From positions 10,724,001 through 10,788,000 of the forward strand of contig OX485804.1 in assembly GCA_950295325.1 (NCBI GenBank): a stretch of 64,000 bases of DNA, in the 5' to 3' direction. This DNA comes from Polytrichum commune (taxonomy: Eukaryota; Streptophyta; Polytrichopsida; Polytrichales; Polytrichaceae). Every line of letters starts with the position of its first letter. Position 1 is the stretch's first letter. The notes beneath the pieces are model-generated. The model was not told the origin of the DNA. It did not search any database and saw nothing but the letters and a program-made list of their open reading frames with translations. A program made the translations under genes and the position numbers. Below are positions 47,001 through 59,423 of this stretch, one piece after another.

Positions 47001-47905
47001 TGAAGATTCTTCTTCTCTCTTTAAGCGATCACGTAGGGCCCTCCCATTTGTGTCAATAGCTTACCCTAAAATGGTGTCCAAAGCAGTCATTTATTTACAT
47101 CAAAATTGTATTGCTCCACGTGGTTTTGCCATGTGAACATCTCACATTGGGTGGGAAATTCAATTTGGTTTCCTAACACTTACCGCTGGGGTAATAATAA
47201 AAGATTACCCTTATAAGTTGGTTGCCAATTCATCCCAATCTAAGCTCACTAGACTAACTCAGGGTCAATCATCCCAATGTAGGAATTCATTTGGCAAAGA
47301 AATACTAGGCCCCTAGGTCACAAACAGACAATCTGGGTCCCTGGGCCATCAATTCTAGTGTGAAGTGAACTTGGACGGTCTTGGCCTTTTCGACCAATGA
47401 GAGATTTAAGAATGCAATGGTCACGGGGACATTCAGACTCATGTGTGAAGTGACCCTTATTGTGAGGAGGCTCGAACAATCGCACTTGACCCTTTTCACA
47501 GGGAGGCCTTAAGAAAAAGAAAAAGAAAAACAATGGAAGAGAAATACAATACCGACGAGAAGATTGAGCTATAACCAACATTGATGTTCTTCATGAATTT
47601 GTTGGAAACTTCCAACAATTCACTACAAAAACTTCAGATACATTGCTTTCAAGAGCAACTGATAGAATGAGGATTGGTAAGTTGGGATCGTGTGAAGTGA
47701 ATATGTGTAAAAATGTACATATTGTTTGGACCCTTTTCTTCTAAACTCTACGAAAGTGCATAGGCTTCTCTATCATCCTCAGGGGCAAACAATTGTTAGA
47801 ATTGTTCTATGTTACAATGTTTCTTGACCCTATTTTTGTACAAGAAAAAAAGTACAAAGTAAAACTAAGCCTAGTGTCGACCTGTTTGGTTAGGTGATCT
47901 CACTG
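44068..47905. other. No gene seen
   Basis: AT-rich DNA with short ORFs only. A (GA)n run lies at 46329-46347. Sequence near 47196-47260 shares the interior of the 291-529 MITE family (TTGCCAATTCATCCCAATCT). Confidence 0.5.
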
Positions 47906-50900
47906 TCATAAGTCGATCCTCGGAGAGGCATACGAGTTTTGAGATCTTCGAAACGTGTGCGCATTGTCTATGCGTATCGGTGGCTTCCTTGATACTGGGA
48001 CGTCATTTAATGTTGAGTGCACACCATTTGCATCATCAGGAGCACCTTTCAACCTAGGATGGTGGTCCTCACATCCGTTCTCGGTGTAGGTCAAGTCAAT
48101 TTGATCGACCTTCGTTGCTCCTACATGATGCAATCCATTTTGCTTGGCTTTGGTAACTCCATTATCGTAGCACGGACTAAGATGGTCATCAGTAATACCA
48201 TTTGCATGTCCATTCGCATGCCCATTCTCATGCCCATTTTCAAGCCCGTTCACATGCCCATTTACAAGCCCGCTCACATGCCCATTCTCGTGGCCGCTTG
48301 CAAGCCTGTTTGCATGCCCATTCTCGTGGCCGTTTGCAAACCCGTTCGCATGCCCATTCCCATGGCCATTTGCAATCCCATTCGCATGCCCATTCTCACG
48401 GTCATGTGTGATCCCATACGCATGCCCATTCTCGTGGCCGTTTGTCATCCCATTCACATGCCCATCCTCATGGCCATTCTCAATCTCGTTTGCAAGCCCA
48501 TTCGCATGCCCATCCTCATGGCCATTCTCAATCTCGTTTGCAAGCCCGTTCGCATGCCCATCCTCATGGCCATTCTCAATCTCGTTTGTAAGCCCATTCG
48601 CATGCCCATCCTCATGGCCATTCTTAATCTCCTTTGCAAGGCCGTTCGCATGCCCATCCTCATGGCCATTCTCAATCTCGTTTGCAAGCCCATTCGCATG
48701 CCCATCCTCATGGCCATTCTCAATCTCGTTTGCAAGCCCGTTCGCATGCCCATCCTCATGGCCATTCTCAATCTCGTTTGTAAGCCCATTCGCATGCCCA
48801 TCCTCATGGCCATTCTTAATCTCCTTTGCAAGGCCGTTCGCATGCCCATCCTCATGGCCATTCTCAATCTCGTTTGCAAGCCCGTTCGCATGCCCATCCT
48901 CATGGCCATTCTCATCATGCCCTTTTGCAAGTCCATTTCCAGGCCCATTCTCAACATATCCATTTGCAAGCCCATTCTCATGTCCATTAGCATGTGCATT
49001 GACCTTCGGTTGTGGAGGTTTGTATGTTGAATGATAAGATCCGTTGCTTGTACCATTTGCATGATCATGGGAGGCTTTCGTAAGTGGTACCTCAGTTTTT
49101 GCATTCAAAAGTTCTTGATTATGCTGATTGCCAAAAACTTGCACACTAAGCTTTTTACGATGCAGTCCATTGAGCTTGATCTTTTGGGAGAAAAATTCTT
49201 GTAGATCCTCTTTCTTCAATCTTTGTAAAACATCGACCTGCAATATGCTCAATGATAGTAACAACATCAAGAACTTATCATGAAGTTATAGATAATTAAA
49301 AACGCTGAAGTAGTTTGTCTGATCTAAAACATGAGAGCTTCTTCACTTGTTAAAAACTGTTCACCTAAGCCAATGTATGGGAGACATAACCTGGATGTAT
49401 GGGAGAAATACAACTGCAGTTATTCCCTTGCAAAGAAAAATTCCTTGGTGCCCAAAGTTTGTCAACAATAGTCATCAAACGTTGTAAGCCCAAAAACAGA
49501 ATACATTCTGCTACTCACATGCATGTACAATGAGAGTTTTGGGGATCAATAGAGTCCTTACCTCAATGTCAACTCTTTCAAATTGAAGAGATCCACCAGA
49601 AATTTCTCCCCAGTAGAAGTCACTCTCTTCCCAAAGGTTTTTGTGTTTTTCCCTCTTCATATCCGTGAGAATTTTCACATGATTCTGCATGGCAACAAGT
49701 ACTTATTTTCATGGTCGTACACAGATTTGTGCAAACCAAATCAATCACACAGAAAAGCTCTTTAATCAGAAGGTTTCAACTTTGACCCAAAAATGTCAAG
49801 GGTCTATTTGGAGCGAACATGAATGTGCAAGCTATATTACAGAATGGAAGGCAACAATAAACCTTACCTGAAATTCATACTCTGTCATGTCACGTAATTC
49901 TCTTTCGTACATTATAAAGAATGCCTCCACTCTTTGATCAAGCTGAGTAGGATCCTGGAATAACCAAATCACAAATACAACATGAATATTGTAAGTCATG
50001 TATTGCATAAAAAGAAGCATTCTTTTTATCTATATTATTTAATGGCATCCTTCTACAACCTTCACTAATTCTGATCTTTTGGCCTCGTTATGATGGCTCC
50101 TCTCAAGGGAGGACGGGTTCAATATTCATTAACTTGGTTAAGCAATGCATGCTAATTATTTATATTTCTGCACCTCCTCGTAGTGTTGTGATCCATCGTC
50201 TTGCACGTCATGAACTCGTATAAAGTCCCTTGTTGACAATATTATGCAAACTGGCTGATACAATGAAAATTTATTGCATTAGGCATATGATGTAATCGAA
50301 TATACCTTGATTGTTGATTGGATCATGACCTGGACACCTCGTATATTTTCATGATACCTGCAAAAATTAAAGTCAATTCTATGGACAACAGAAAATTGAC
50401 ATTAAATTTCTTACATTGAGTTATACGCATGCGATCTCTGAGGATATTAGGTGCTATAAATAACGTTGACATTTGAGGCTTACTTCTCAGAAAGCTCAAC
50501 ATAGTAGCCAAGCTGTTCCACTGTTCGGAGTTGGTTGAAGAATTGCTCCTTGGCAGTCAACGTGAAAAGCTCAAGCAACACATTTGAGTTGGAGTCATCT
50601 ACTCCAACCTGAAATAGATTGTTTTTAATATAAGCGCATTGACTCAAAAACTGAAACAGCGTAAGTGAACCAAGGAGAAAAATGATTATGCCCCTAGTAT
50701 TTCTAAATGATGTAGATCAATCAGACTCGTCTATTTGAAACTTAGACTGGGCGAACTATCTACCCATCACAAGTGCAATGATGTGTTGGATTGTTAGTGA
50801 TCGTGCCAGTTTCTACAATAATGTTTGTCCCTCATGCACACATAGAGAGCACATGGATCGATGGAGTAATTTATACCTGAAAGTAGATGCCAATAGCAGA

Positions 50901-53900
50901 ATTCTCATCATCTGGATTCATACCGGCTACAGGATAGAACCACTCTATCCCTGGCTCCAAGCAAGTGATCCTTCTCTCTGACAGTTGCGAGAAGCAAGGG
51001 GCTTTGACATCAACCAAGGGGCCAGATTTGAGTATGCCTTCAATGTTCTCCATCATCGATCCTGCCTCCCTGCTTGTGACATTACCTGCTCCTCGCATAC
51101 AAAGTTCGCACGACTACTAGTGAGACATTTAGCAAAGAATCACAAACTTAAAATTGTCTCTCATCAAGGTCCTTCGTTTTAATTTAAAACTAAAAAGAGT
51201 CTACCTTAATACTTTCCTCACAATTGTCTTGTTGAAGCTGCACCTTTGCAATAATAAAGATATCGGACTTAGTGGTGACGAAAATATCTGTGTCGGTGAT
51301 CTTGATTTTCGTACAAGTGGATATCGTGCATTCAATTATACCTCAAGTGGTTCCCGAGAGAGAACTGCACATCCATTTTTTGGTTGCATGCAACTCAAGG
51401 ATAAGTCATTTTAAAATGACCAAAACTCTAGACTAACCTTTCCATGACTCGTTGTGTCGTACCAACTCCTTGTTTACTATAAACCATCAAAGTGTGCGTT
51501 GCTCGAGAATAAACTACCAATACATCGGGTAAGCTGACACTGGATATGTTTTCTCATATCTAATCAGAGCAATCTTTTCAGTACCAATCCAAAATTTCAT
51601 ATTGGTATCTGTGTAAAAGAGATGAACCTCCAATGAAAGCCTCAATAAACACTCGAGAAAGAAGACGAGGGAAGAATACTGTGAGAGCCCGGGCGTCAAG
51701 GGATGGCAGAACGTCCAGGCACTCTGTCAAATGCCAGCTGGTGTGCTGCAGAAGATGATTGATGTTGTAATTAGCTTGCGCTTGGGGTTGCATGAATCGC
51801 ATATTTACATAATTTCTCACCACCAACTCCTGTGTTGACCACAGAAAGAATATCAGATCAATTGAGAAAGCGCCAGTTTGAATTCAAGGTAGAAACATGG
51901 AGCTACATTGTGTTGCTCAGAAAATTGTAAAAACATTGTCATCCTTTGACAGCTGTGTTGTAGTCTTACTTTTACGAAATCAAATCGATCTTCCTTGATC
52001 TGAAAGCCCACAATTTTCTCCACAATCATCTCCACCAGAGACATCAACTTATGATGAAAGCCTTCCACTACCACCTGAACCATGAGAGGTTTGACTTGGA
52101 CACGTAAGAATCCCATAAAAGTGCATCTTGCTACAAGCTTTTGCTGGACTCAGAAGATTGGACCCTCTTTGCACAATCATGCAATTCTTCATGAAGTGTT
52201 TGTACCATAATATTAACCTGCATCTAATCGTCTTTTTCCTACCCTTGTCCTACTTCAGTAATCTGGCAGGGAGTGCATCAGAAGTTGCGTTTCTTTCACA
52301 CAGTTTGTATTCCAAAACACCTTGACCTATAAATCATCTTCACATTTGTTTGTAGATCCATAAACTTATAACTATAGAACATTCGAAATGAATTTCCGTT
52401 TATGTGTACATGTACAGAAGAGAGCCATTACAATGTGAAAATAGGAAGTGAGTAATCTCTACCTCAAATCCATCTTTGCTGCAGGTGATACAATAGTGCA
52501 GCCCAGCTAGAGAAGCATAGCATGCTGTGGAGACAAGACTGTATGTTATGAGACTAACCGTTGCAAAAAGTATTCCGACTCTCAAAGAAATGAGCCTATC
52601 CCTAGGCAGAACTTTAAATGTGCCAATCTCTGACCACGATTATAACTTTGGATTCAAAATTGCACTACTACTCAGATTAGAACTGGTGCAGTCTCATCAC
52701 ACGTATGTCCTCTTACTTCATTACATTAAAACTTAGTTCATTTTTCAAAACTTCATAACCCAGTAGGGCTCTTAGACACGATATTTACAACTAAAAACCA
52801 TAATACTTGAATGAGAACACATCTTGGATATTGTATAATTTCATTAGGGAATGTCCAAATTTTCAAGTCAAACAATCATTTTGGAACTAAACGATTAACC
52901 AATGAAAAGAAACCATTCGTAAACTCACTGTCGTCTTATCAAACTGTCTACTTCAAGAGAACAAAAAAAATAAAAATCGATTGCCACTAAATGGTTTCTC
53001 TGACATGAATGTATGGTCTACTAATCCTAAAGATACAAATGTGTCTAGTGATCAATATACGCAATAGTATATTGCGAGTGAGGATATTTGTGAACTTAAA
53101 AAAAAACCCTGGACACTGCAAATATACTCAGGTGGCTCAGATTTTAGAGCAGACATTTACTGAGCTATTAAGGGATATCTGAAAATGTGCTTACCATACT
53201 CATTCATTTCGTCAGCAAACAGCCGAGTGAAGATGTATGTCAGTAGGGTGGCTTCTGGAGAGTAATTGGCTTCAGGACAGTTAAAACTCAAATACACATA
53301 AGCCTTTGGCGTCTTGAATTTTGTGTCGTGCTTATACCAGAGTTTAGATATGTCAGTCTTCCTCACGATGATCGGGTGTTCAAGCTGCAACGGTAAAGTG
53401 AGAAGACAGTTATAAATGTGCCAAATTCAGCAGTATGAAAACGTGCGCCTGTCAGCCCTTCACATTGGCATGAATAAATGAACAGGAACTAAGTTCAAAG
53501 GACTGAAAGTGGAAAGAAGACTTCTCGAAATAATGAAAGAGAAGGTCATGACTTACTTCTGTTTCTGGACTAATTAGCCTGAAGTCGGAAGGTAGAAACA
53601 CATTCTGTGATGGCAAGTGGAGCCTTGCATCTATAGTGGCATTCTCCCATTTCTGATACATATAAGAAGTATATTTGTCAAAGATTCATTGCACTATCTA
53701 CAGGATAGCGTTGACTCCATTCAAAGGGAAGACCGCGGAATGTTTTGAACACTCGGGGACAAAATCCTTCATGCACGGGTCCGCATCTTGGTGATAGATA
53801 TGATATCTTCTCCATTTAACAGTACGACCTACAGGGAGAACATTGCGTCAAAATGAACTTGCATATTCACATCATGGGGGGTTCACTTAAAAGGCTGTAC

Positions 53901-56900
53901 TCGGCGCATACCTTCACTAGCATGTCGCCTATCTTCTCGACAGAATATAGGGTTCCATACCAAGGTTCAACATCGGTTGTTTCCTTCTCAAATTTCTTTG
54001 AGGAACAGAATATCCTGCACAATCATGCGGCATTGTTGTAATTATCTCCACTGCTTCCTTGTTGACAACATCATGCCAATGATTGGGCAATGGAATCATC
54101 CAGCATGAAGTCGATCACAGGGATGACGAACATTCTAATTACTTGCCAGCAGTGAACTTCTGACGGACACTTGGTGTGGTTGGAGAACGAACCTAACATG
54201 CTGAGGCTGGAGCTCATGAGCGAATGCAGAGATCACTTCAGCATCGAAATCTGAGACCAGCGCGTTTGTGGCCAACCAGTCTTCTGGAGGGTAGGTCTGT
54301 TCCAGGTGTATTCATGAGAGTATGTTTGCAAATCAATATTGACATAGAATAATAATTGGACACTTCAACTATATCTAGTCTTGAACCACATAGAAAGAGT
54401 GGAGCGCGTCTTTTCCTTGTGTTGGAAATATAAGAGGGAGACATACATGCATGACGTCGGAAAGGTTGACAACGTAATCGAAGGGATCGCTTTTGTCTCT
54501 GAAATTGAACCATGTCGCCATCATCGCACGTTTCTGGAACAATGGAATCGTCATATTTTTAGGAACAGGAGCCTGAAGCTCAAAATTTCAAGTCCATTTC
54601 CACATATAAAACTCCCATGATAATCCTCCAGGGAGTACTAGACATTCTGCAAATACGTACGCGTGATGACTTTTACCTCTTCGAAGAACCATTCCACAAT
54701 GCCGTCGTGCTGCAAGAGCTTGATGTGCTGGAATGTGAAGTCCAAAATCTCTTGTACATGTTCTGCACACCCCAAACTCCTCTATGTAAGCTCTTCAGAT
54801 TCTTACTTTCATCCTTATGCCCATCCCTCAACTCACTTCATGTGATTTATTACTGGAACGACCTCTCATTAGTCCTATTAACAGTAATCAAAATTGCACA
54901 AATCAATTCTTCGATGCCAAAATTTTATCTAAAGTGGGTTTTCCAAGCTGATAACTACACTGGATGCTTGTATTCATATGGAAGCCCACCTTGACCAGAA
55001 TTTGTGAGTTCTAGGAATAGGCTGAAAAATGAGTAGTCCAAATTTCCATCTTCGTTCGAAGAGAGACTGTTTGCCCATCCTGCATCACATCCCAGGGTAA
55101 TATGTTACGACCAAACCCAGAGATGACCAAAAAACCAAATGTAGCCCTGGCGTTCTCAGACCTTGGTTGCTCACAAAGGCGACGCTCCTCTCAAACTTCA
55201 TGAAAATTAACCAATTTTGCACTCACCTAATTTCTTCAAAAGCGCAAAGAGTGATCCTTCAGCTTCATGCTCCAGAAAGTGCTGGACGTAAGTTGAGGCT
55301 CCCTTCTTGTAGTTCCTCATACTGGGGGAAACAGGCCAATAGAGTCCAAGCAGATTCTGATCCCTCAGTGGAGTGGATTTCACCACTATCTGCAATGCCA
55401 TGCACGAGGAGACGCATTTTCAATTCACTGTTTCTCCCTGTTTCCTTGATATGGCCAGTCGAGGCACGTGTGAACTCCCCGTAGATGACTCGTAAGTGAT
55501 TCCTAAGACTAATAGTTCTTTTAACTAAGAATTTACTGATCAAGAATGGACAATCAATGGTCGCAGCAGATCAGTTATTGTCTGCTTGGATTACATCCAC
55601 ATCTCACAGCGATCTCCAACTGGCTGCGACGAGTGCTGTCTATATTGCTTACCGGCATATCGGCAACTGTAGTTCTACAGAATTCCAAAAACCATAATTA
55701 AAAAACCTCCCACTACCTAGTTACACCCCCCTTTCGCTTGTGGCTACAGCTGACTTCGGTCATGCCGTTTTCTGATCCTGCAAGTGGTACCGTTGACAAG
55801 TGAAAGGATTTAAGAGATTCTGGGTGCACTTTTCTAGAACTTGATTGAGTGAAGGTTGTATATATTCATCACTTGCAACCAAAGGTGAGGCTCTGTTAAG
55901 GTCTCACCTGCAAATGCTCTGAATGGCATGGGGGACCAAGGAATCTTGGAGCTTCCACGTTGTTGTTTCTTATTGCAGAAAATTTGTCCCGTACCAGCTC
56001 TTGGAGTTGCAAGATTGGTTCTGATAGTATTCACGATCAAGCATTACCCAATTATTCTTAAAAATACTCTGAAACATACGATGAGACGAAAAATATTTAT
56101 AACATGATTTGCTGACTGAGCTCTCTAAGTTGATGGACTTCCTGACAGGTGAGGTTCAAAAGGGTGAATGTCTCTATGTGCATTGGCGCTTTTCCTCTTT
56201 CTAACAAAACATCTTGGGAAACAGGAAATTAATAGAAATTTCCTCAAACTTCGGAAGCGATACATTTGATTGAAGAAATAAAGACTCCATGAACATTCGA
56301 TAGAGGATTCCGGTTGAAATGCACAACCATTACATAGTAAAAGGAGTACAGAGGTGAATTTGAGGGGCAACTTTTTCCCAGAAGATCTGAGGCTAAGAAA
56401 CTCTTTGACCGTACGTGCATGTTGAAGAGTAGGCATACGGGAAGGTTTTCCGAGTGAGGTTTTCTTTCAAAATGAGAACAACAGCCAGAACTTAATGCTT
56501 TGAGAGAATTCAAGCGGGGATATACCTTTTCCATACACTGCGAGACACATGACTCCAGCTGAGTAGTAGGTGTTGTAAAATTTGAGCAGCTCTTCTCGAA
56601 TGTCTATACCCCTGGCCGTCGGTATTGTATGAAGTGTATCCTTGTTTCCTGCATTCAATTTTTGTTTAGAAACCTCGACACCAGATTAAATATTCGTACG
56701 CTTACGTGACGTTTCCACTGGAAGAAGTGAAGTAAAATTGCAGAGAACCAGTTCCAATTTTTAATGTGCGATGAAGGGGCTGTGATTACCTGTTGCATAC
56801 TTGTGATAAGGATGGTCTTTGGAGCTTAGATGCTTCTGGAGCTGCAGGTTTCAAACGTAAGAGCTCGTTATTAACATGCGTCTAAACAGTATACTTAAAC

Positions 56901-59423
56901 TTGTACCTGAACATGATAACAGGCCTACTAAAAAGTTGAGGAACGAACTACTTCAAAGAATACTCATTCAAAGCAGGAGTTGGACACCACCTGCAACCGT
57001 GAACATCACCAACAATAATCTCAAGATTGACATTATAATCAAGTGGGTTGTGAGTTGTACAACAAATGCTTGAAGTTTGGGTAATGGTTGTCCCCGAAAT
57101 GTCAAGGTTGCAAAAGGTCCAGTATGTTTAATCCATTGAGCACTCTATATAGAACACTGGACACTTAGGAGTTTGAAAAGACCTAACTCACCTGACCGAG
57201 CCGCCATCCATCTGACGATAAGTTCTTACTGTTCTCTGAAGCAATACAACAAACAGTGAAGGCCGTCAACACATCACAATGATCAGGGTTCTCTACAGAG
57301 AAATGTTGTTACACTTGGTGACAAGCATCATCTTCTGCAACCTAAGCTACTAGTACTCTCAGGTTTGGAACATTGACATTTCGAATTTTAGTCATACAAT
57401 CTTGGAATTGGGTAAGTTTTTCTTGAGTGATAAACACTTTTACCGATTCATCTCTTCCAGACATTAAGGTGCAAACTCAGAGAACTTCAATCCAAATCCA
57501 TATATTACCATAGATTTTTTTTTTTTTAAAAGGTTACGGAACAATAGAAACTTTTGAAGTGTTGAAAGACTGAAGGGCACGAGGGGCTACTGAGGGGCTC
57601 CTCAAAAAGTAGGAAACAAAATTCAATACCAGAGTCCACTGCGTGTATCTCTCTTGAAGTGGCCTCTGGCGAGAGCAGCGGGCATATAAAGAACTGTGCA
57701 AACCTACACAGAAGAAAGTATGCACAGTAAATGCGAGTCCAAGACACCGCTAACGTTAGGTTAACCCACACATAAACCAATGTATTAACTCTCTCAAATG
57801 ATTTTGCATGCCGCATCAATTTGCAAGACCTTCTTGATGGATACACGGGGCCAATCACCTACTCACCTATCCAGCGCTTCGTCCAAGTGGTTCGCATTGA
57901 CATCGAAATGATAGTTAGTATGTTCTGCTGCTGTGTAGGCGTTTGTATACCCTCCATGCTGCACCCGCCGCGTTTCAAACTTTTCAAATTCCTCAACGGC
58001 TACAGATGACTTAGACTCTGCAATTACTACTCCTAAACCGAAACATGTAATATTGGTGCGTCAATGAGTGCAACCTGCTACGCCCTATCAAACTCTGCTA
58101 GACAATAATGGTTTCTGACAATTTATCTATGTAAGCCCTGAACAACACTGTACCTCACTGAAGAACTTTTTATAAGTCCCTTCCTTCGGATACTTTTCGT
58201 TTGCATAAAAAAGCATGTGCTCTGCAGTCACAAGCAACACACTTCAATAGTTAACCTAACTATATCTTTCCCAGCTACCTAGTGTGCCTTCCTCAACAAA
58301 TGACGGTTACTTCATCACAGCCTAACACATGATTGTTTCTCCATAGTTCGGGAAACATTAAATGAAGGGAATTCGAGGATAAGAGCATTTTCCTTCCCAT
58401 TCAAGTCTGAGTCAATAAAGCTAGTGCGCATGTGTACATAGTCATCAGGACGTGAAATAAAACCAGTCTTCTGATGCTTGGAGTACAGAATGCAGTTCAA
58501 ATGATTGCAAACATGATATCTTGCGCTGGATAAAGAGAACGCTGATTGAATTTCTGTACTTGAACTGGTGCACTGACTAACTAAGCACTGGTAACAACAC
58601 TTTCTAAAGTATTGAAGGAGTGGAGCAGTGGAGCAATGGCTAGCTAACTAAGGAGCCTTTCTAGATACCACTCTTGCTCTAGAGGAATTTGTAGAGGAAA
58701 AGGAAACAGCAACCGGGATATAGATCAGGTTGCAAAGCAAGAACAAACAAACAAACAAACAAATAAAACGAATACAATTTCAACAATGGAATTTCGGTAG
58801 GGATCCAAACCTAGAAAATGAGCCAGGCCTTCTATACCCTCAGGGTTGCTGAAAGAACCGACGTGTACATCCATCGCTGCAGCTGCCTACAATAACCTCT
58901 CAAACAGCACAATGTTCAATTAAGTACCAAAATCTGACTGATTTTTAACTGTCGACTTCTTCAAACAAGCCTAAGCTGCTTCAATTCGGAAGTGAGTCGT
59001 GCACGTCTTTTGGAAGGTACAACGTATCAAGATTTTAACAAAAACATGTGCGCCTTAGATTATTAGGCTCCTGGTTATGCAGAATCTGTAAACTCAGTTG
59101 AGCAAGACTAAGTATAGCAAGAAACTTGAGTGGTTCTTTGCCACCGAGAAGGACAGGTGAATAGTCAAAACTCATATAGATATCTCGCATTCTGGTGAGA
59201 AGGGTGAAAATAGTTATCAGTATTAGCTGAATGTATAATCTCAATCGTCATCAATAAAACACGACAAAGTAATCCATTAAAATGGCTAGCAGAGGCGAAC
59301 CTTATCGGTGTCTGGATCACTGACAAGCAAAACTTTCAGTCCATTTGAGAGCATAATCCTCTTGTACTCCCGTTTGTCATTCAAGGGCTTCAATATCACC
59401 GAAGCAGCACATCCGTCCATCAT
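47906..59423 (-). CDS. Insulysin-type zinc metalloprotease (M16A, insulin-degrading-enzyme-like)
   Basis: Twenty-six exons from ATG 59423 to the stop at 47906, modelled by GT-AG sites, all in frame (~1344 residues; usual family length ~970-1020). Exon 1 59301-59423 ([20 protein letters not shown]); the inverted zinc motif HxxEH is HFL|EH, split by the intron between 58811-58886 and 58159-58221. The downstream Glu ligand lies in IHAVDS|EN (57630-57703 / 57192-57235). Other family landmarks: [106 protein letters not shown]. The last exon (47906-49237) holds [17 protein letters not shown] and [14 protein letters not shown]. It then has an Asn/Gly/His repeat insert and a closing [20 protein letters not shown], which resembles the usual family C-terminus. 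Exon 3 end and exon 4 start are the least certain boundary. No clear organelle presequence; a cytosolic or peroxisomal peptidase role is plausible. Confidence 0.92.
48449..48922. repeat. 48-bp coding minisatellite, ~9.5 units
   Basis: On the plus strand the unit begins CCCATTCGCATGCCCATCCT; on the coding (minus) strand each unit is 16 codons, [16 protein letters not shown]. Units alternate in a fixed order (NEIE, KEIK, T-NEIE, NEIE, NEIE, KEIK, T-NEIE, NEIE, NEIE), implying duplication of a four-unit, 192-bp block. Looser N-G-H repeats extend from ~48190 to ~48990. It lies inside the last exon of the insulysin-type gene. Confidence 0.95.

Noticed and set aside
48017-49034. Long plus-strand ORFs (337 and 208 codons) and a second minus-frame ORF (216 codons) over the minisatellite
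   Set aside because: A 48-bp repeat without stops in a frame is open throughout that frame. Only the minus frame that splices to the insulysin exon and ends in the conserved C-terminus is supported.
56100-56160. Candidate extra insulysin exon on the minus strand
   Set aside because: It needs a stop-containing phase; the exon at 55908-56020 joins exactly in phase and matches the family.
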